Shown piece by piece: positions 5,665-7,941 of a stretch of 7,941 bases of DNA. A program made the translations under genes and the position numbers. The stretch covers positions 1 to 7,941 of the forward strand of contig CAJUSG010000072.1 of assembly GCA_910589085.1 (NCBI GenBank). Reading direction: 5' to 3'. The notes beneath the pieces are model-generated. The model saw only the letters and a program-made list of their open reading frames with translations, was not told where the DNA came from and made no database searches. Numbering within the stretch: the first letter of the stretch is position 1; each line of letters starts with the position of its first letter. The stretch is from an uncultured Oscillospiraceae bacterium (GTDB lineage Bacteria > Bacillota > Clostridia > Oscillospirales > Oscillospiraceae).

Positions 5665-7429
5665 ACTTAATGCGCAGTTTTTTCGCCAGCTCTCCGTCGG
5701 GAGTTACCTGGGCGGTCTCATAGGTGGTATAGATTACCATGCCGGGCCGGGCTCCCCCCGGCTTTTTCACATAGCGGACAGGGGTGTAGTCCACCGGCAC
5801 CTTGCTGCTGTCCCGGGCCTGGGAGAACCAGGCGGCCAGAACGGCGGCCTCGTTGAGGCTTTGGAGGTCGGGCTGGTCGCCCTCGGTCCACAGGATGACG
5901 TGGGAGCCGTGAATCTTCTGGGTGTGAAACCAGATGTCCCCTTTGCCCGCCAGCTTACAGGTGAGCAGGTCGTTCTGACTGTTGTTTTTGCCCACCGAGA
6001 TGCGCAGGCCGGAGGTTGACATAAATTCCATGGGCTTGGAGCTGACCTGCTTGCCCCGCTCCTTGGCCTTGCCGGGGCGGCGGAGGTAGCCGGTGTCGGA
6101 CAGCTCCTGGCGGATTTCCGCCAGGTCCCGCTCCCCCTCGGCCAGAGAGATGTTCTCCAGCACGCTGTTGAGATAGTCCAGCTCCTGCCGGCCCTTCTCC
6201 AGCTGGATGGTGAGCATCTCCTCCGCCTTCTTGGCCCGGTTGTAGTCCTTGTAGTATTTGGCGGCGTTCTGCTGAGGGGTGAGGAGGGGGTCCAGCCTGA
6301 TTTCAACCTCCCGGCCCTCCGGGTCGTAGAAGTCTGCCGCCCGGAGGCGGGCCATGCCCTTGGACATCTGGTAAAAATTGCTGGTGAGGATGTCCCCCAG
6401 CTGGCGCAGCCGGTCCCGGTCCCGGGTGGCGGCCAGCTCCCTCTCCTGATTGGCGATTTTCCGCTTGACCCGGTCCCGGGCGTTGGTGACGGATTTGATT
6501 AAATCCTGGCCCCGCTGCTTGATCCGGTCCTGGCGCTCCCGCTGCTCAAAGAAGGCGTCCAGCAGGGGGGAGAAGGCGGGCCAGCCCTCCACCTGGGCGG
6601 AGCTCTCATACTGGCCCACAGGCAGAAAGGTGAAGTCCCGAGGCCGGCCCTCCATGGAGATCATGGTGGGGGTGTACCGCCCCGCTGTGACCGCCTCCCG
6701 CAGCTCCTCCAGCCGGTCCAGCAGCCGGGTGCGGCCCTCGGGACCCAGGGCGTTGAGGCGCACATCGGCGGCCCCTCCGGCCCGGTGGGCCAGTTCCCGG
6801 CAGAGCAGGGGAGACAGTCCCCCGAAGGTGTCCAGCAGCCAGCGGTCGGCCTGGGCCTCCTCAGGGGCGGCGGACAGCAGGGCCTCCAGTTGTTCCCGGT
6901 CCGCAGTGAGGGGATTTTCTTTGTCCATGCCGGGGGGAAGCCGGTAGAACATCCCCGGCTGGAGGACCCGGCCGGCGGTGACGTCGCCCCCAGTGTGGCG
7001 GATACAGTCCAGAATGCGGCCGTCGCCGTCCAGCAGGAGGAGGTTGGTCTTGTGGCTGATGGCCTCCAGCACCAATTTGCGCTCCACCCGGTCGCCCAGC
7101 TCATTGAGGGCCTCGAAGCGGAGAACGGCCACCCGCTCCAGAGGAGTCTGGGCGATCTCCAGCAGCCGGGCCCCGGACATGTGCTTGCGCAGCAGCATAC
7201 AGAACATGGGGGGCTTTTCCGGGTTTTCCAAGGGCAGGGTGGTGAGGTGGAGCCGGGAGTGGGCCGGGTTGGCCGACAGCAGCAGGCGCACATTGCCCAC
7301 GCTCTGGGTCCGCAGGGCCAGAATGACCTCGTCCCGGCCGGGCTGATAGATTTTGTCCACCCGGGCCCCGGACAGGGCGGTATTCAGTTCATGGATGATG
7401 CCGGACAGGCACAGCGCGTCTAAGGGCAT
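5663..7429 (-). CDS. rqcH: RqcH, NFACT-family ribosome quality-control factor (alanine tailing)
   Basis: This 588-residue protein matches the usual RqcH length (YloA of Bacillus subtilis, also called FbpA/PavA). The N-terminal NFACT-N region starts at MPLDALCLSGIIHELN, with PPMFCMLLRKHMSGARLLEI (73-92). A middle helical and coiled-coil part follows (about 285-445), including QQNAAKYYKDYNRAKKAEE (386-404). The C-terminal NFACT-R domain is at about 468-570, with SVGKNNSQNDLLT and GDIWFHTQKIHGSHVIL. RqcH binds the 50S subunit carrying a stalled peptidyl-tRNA and recruits tRNA-Ala to add C-terminal alanines that mark the chain for degradation. The usual Asp-Arg pair of the N-domain appears here as Glu98-Arg99. 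The ATG at 7429 follows TTGGAG by 11 bases. The upstream SMI1-family gene ends 21 bases earlier on the same strand, so rqcH may be read from its transcript. No separate promoter is evident in that gap. Confidence 0.93.
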   Translation of the reverse strand: MPLDALCLSGIIHELNTALSGARVDKIYQPGRDEVILALRTQSVGNVRLLLSANPAHSRLHLTTLPLENPEKPPMFCMLLRKHMSGARLLEIAQTPLERVAVLRFEALNELGDRVERKLVLEAISHKTNLLLLDGDGRILDCIRHTGGDVTAGRVLQPGMFYRLPPGMDKENPLTADREQLEALLSAAPEEAQADRWLLDTFGGLSPLLCRELAHRAGGAADVRLNALGPEGRTRLLDRLEELREAVTAGRYTPTMISMEGRPRDFTFLPVGQYESSAQVEGWPAFSPLLDAFFEQRERQDRIKQRGQDLIKSVTNARDRVKRKIANQERELAATRDRDRLRQLGDILTSNFYQMSKGMARLRAADFYDPEGREVEIRLDPLLTPQQNAAKYYKDYNRAKKAEEMLTIQLEKGRQELDYLNSVLENISLAEGERDLAEIRQELSDTGYLRRPGKAKERGKQVSSKPMEFMSTSGLRISVGKNNSQNDLLTCKLAGKGDIWFHTQKIHGSHVILWTEGDQPDLQSLNEAAVLAAWFSQARDSSKVPVDYTPVRYVKKPGGARPGMVIYTTYETAQVTPDGELAKKLRIK

Positions 7430-7450
7430 AGAAAATCACGCTCCAATGAT

Positions 7451-7894
7451 TTAATCAGGAAACTCCGCAAAATAATCCACATTGTCCCCATCGGTGAGCC
7501 AGCGTTCAAACCAACCTAAAAAATCCTGCCGCTGGCAGCAGGGCTGGACGCCCAGTTCACAAAAATGCCAGACCTCGCCCCGGCACGGGCCTGTGATGAC
7601 CAACTCAAAGGTTTGACCATCGCCGATGTCGATCAGCTCCAGAGTCCCGCTGGTAAAGGGGTTGCCGAAGGGCGGCTCTTCGTCCTCCTCCAGGTTGTCC
7701 CAATCCACCCAATACTCCTGATAGCGGAAAGGTTCCCCGTAGTTTTCCACCTCCCGCTTTGCTCCGAGGGGCAGAAAGTCGTAGCCATCGAACATGTCAC
7801 AGCCGTCGCCCACCTTCAGCAGGAAACGGCGGTAGCCCTCGGGAAGCACAATCCCGTGCTTCTGCTCAAAGGCGCGGATTTCCTCCTTAGGGCT
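7451..7894 (-). pseudogene. SMI1/KNR4 (SUKH) family protein, 5' end apparently lost
   Basis: From the residues around HGIVLPEGYRRFLLKVGDG to the stop at 7451, the frame follows the SMI1/KNR4 (SUKH) fold. Next come GTLELIDIGDGQTFELVITGP and CRGEVWHF, then DFLGWFERWL near the end, all typical of the family. Family members in bacteria are often immunity proteins against secreted nucleases or other toxins, but many solitary ones have no known role; no toxin gene is visible here. The only usable start codon is GTG at 7849, which has no ribosome site. Upstream of it the frame keeps coding family-like sequence (SPKEEIRAFEQKHGI, up to about 7894). It then meets no ATG, GTG or TTG before an in-frame TGA at 7927-7925. 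So the true N-terminus is missing, and what remains is probably a remnant or is weakly translated from GTG. Confidence 0.65.
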
Positions 7895-7941
7895 TGTTTG
7901 AAAAATAGGGAAGGATGAGCTAAATCAACAAAATAGCGATA
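7890..7941. other. AT-rich flank, possible mobile-element end running out of the window
   Basis: At about 7890 the SMI1-like coding similarity stops and the sequence turns AT-rich, starting GGGCTTGTTTGAAAAA on the + strand. This looks like the tip of an insertion-sequence inverted repeat, but neither the partner repeat nor a transposase is in view. On the - strand, TTGTTG (7931-7926) and TATTTT (7907-7902), 18 bases apart, form a weak promoter facing the SMI1 remnant and rqcH. It could equally be an ordinary intergenic region next to a decayed gene. Confidence 0.3.

Noticed and set aside
5618..7423. + strand open frames opposite rqcH
   Set aside because: The NFACT domains on the - strand account for this region. 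The first of these frames runs through the shared terminator hairpin, and all are rich in Gly/Gln or Arg/Ser, as expected of shadows.
1..7941. CRISPR arrays, tRNA or rRNA genes, toxin-antitoxin pairs
   Set aside because: No regularly spaced repeats, cloverleaf-like segments or rRNA-like stretches were seen. The SUKH-type gene lacks a visible toxin partner.

Overview
The window reads as a piece of a GC-rich low-copy Firmicute chromosome. FtsEX sits with a coiled-coil M23 hydrolase, there is a bacterial RqcH (NFACT) protein, a PucR-type regulator end, AGGAGG-like ribosome sites and intrinsic terminators with T-tracts. Together with the GC-rich codon use, this fits Clostridia of the Oscillospirales type (gut Oscillospiraceae relatives). 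That placement is inference, because no marker gene fixes the genus.

Layout. Positions 1-125 hold the C-terminal end of a PucR/CdaR-type regulator on the + strand. Convergent to it, at about 167-597 on the - strand, lies a visibly AT-richer, broken gene for a small exported protein. Its promoter and terminator look intact, but it lacks a start codon and its signal peptide is in a different frame from its body. Positions 600-896 form a divergent control region: an extended -10 promoter facing left, two candidate promoters facing right, and a direct repeat on the - strand that matches the published WalR box consensus exactly.

Positions 897-3856 are a compact + strand operon: ftsE, ftsX (overlapping by 17 bases), an overlooked 33-residue single-membrane-segment ORF, and an exported coiled-coil M23 peptidase. 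It closes with a strong terminator. By analogy with FtsEX-PcsB and FtsEX-CwlO, FtsE would hydrolyse ATP in the cytoplasm, FtsX would carry the signal through the membrane, and the coiled coil would control the exported peptidase during wall growth or division. The WalR-like site would place this under cell-wall stress control.

Positions 3972-5621 encode a complete SulP-family anion transporter with a STAS domain. It has its own promoter and ends at a 14-bp hairpin shared with the converging gene.

Positions 5663-7429 (- strand) encode a full-length RqcH, the ribosome quality-control factor that adds alanine tails. Upstream of it, on the same strand, is a SMI1/KNR4 (SUKH) family gene. Its family-like reading frame runs past the only usable start codon and stops abruptly near 7894, where unrelated AT-rich sequence begins. 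This suggests the gene lost its 5' end, possibly to a mobile element that continues beyond the window.
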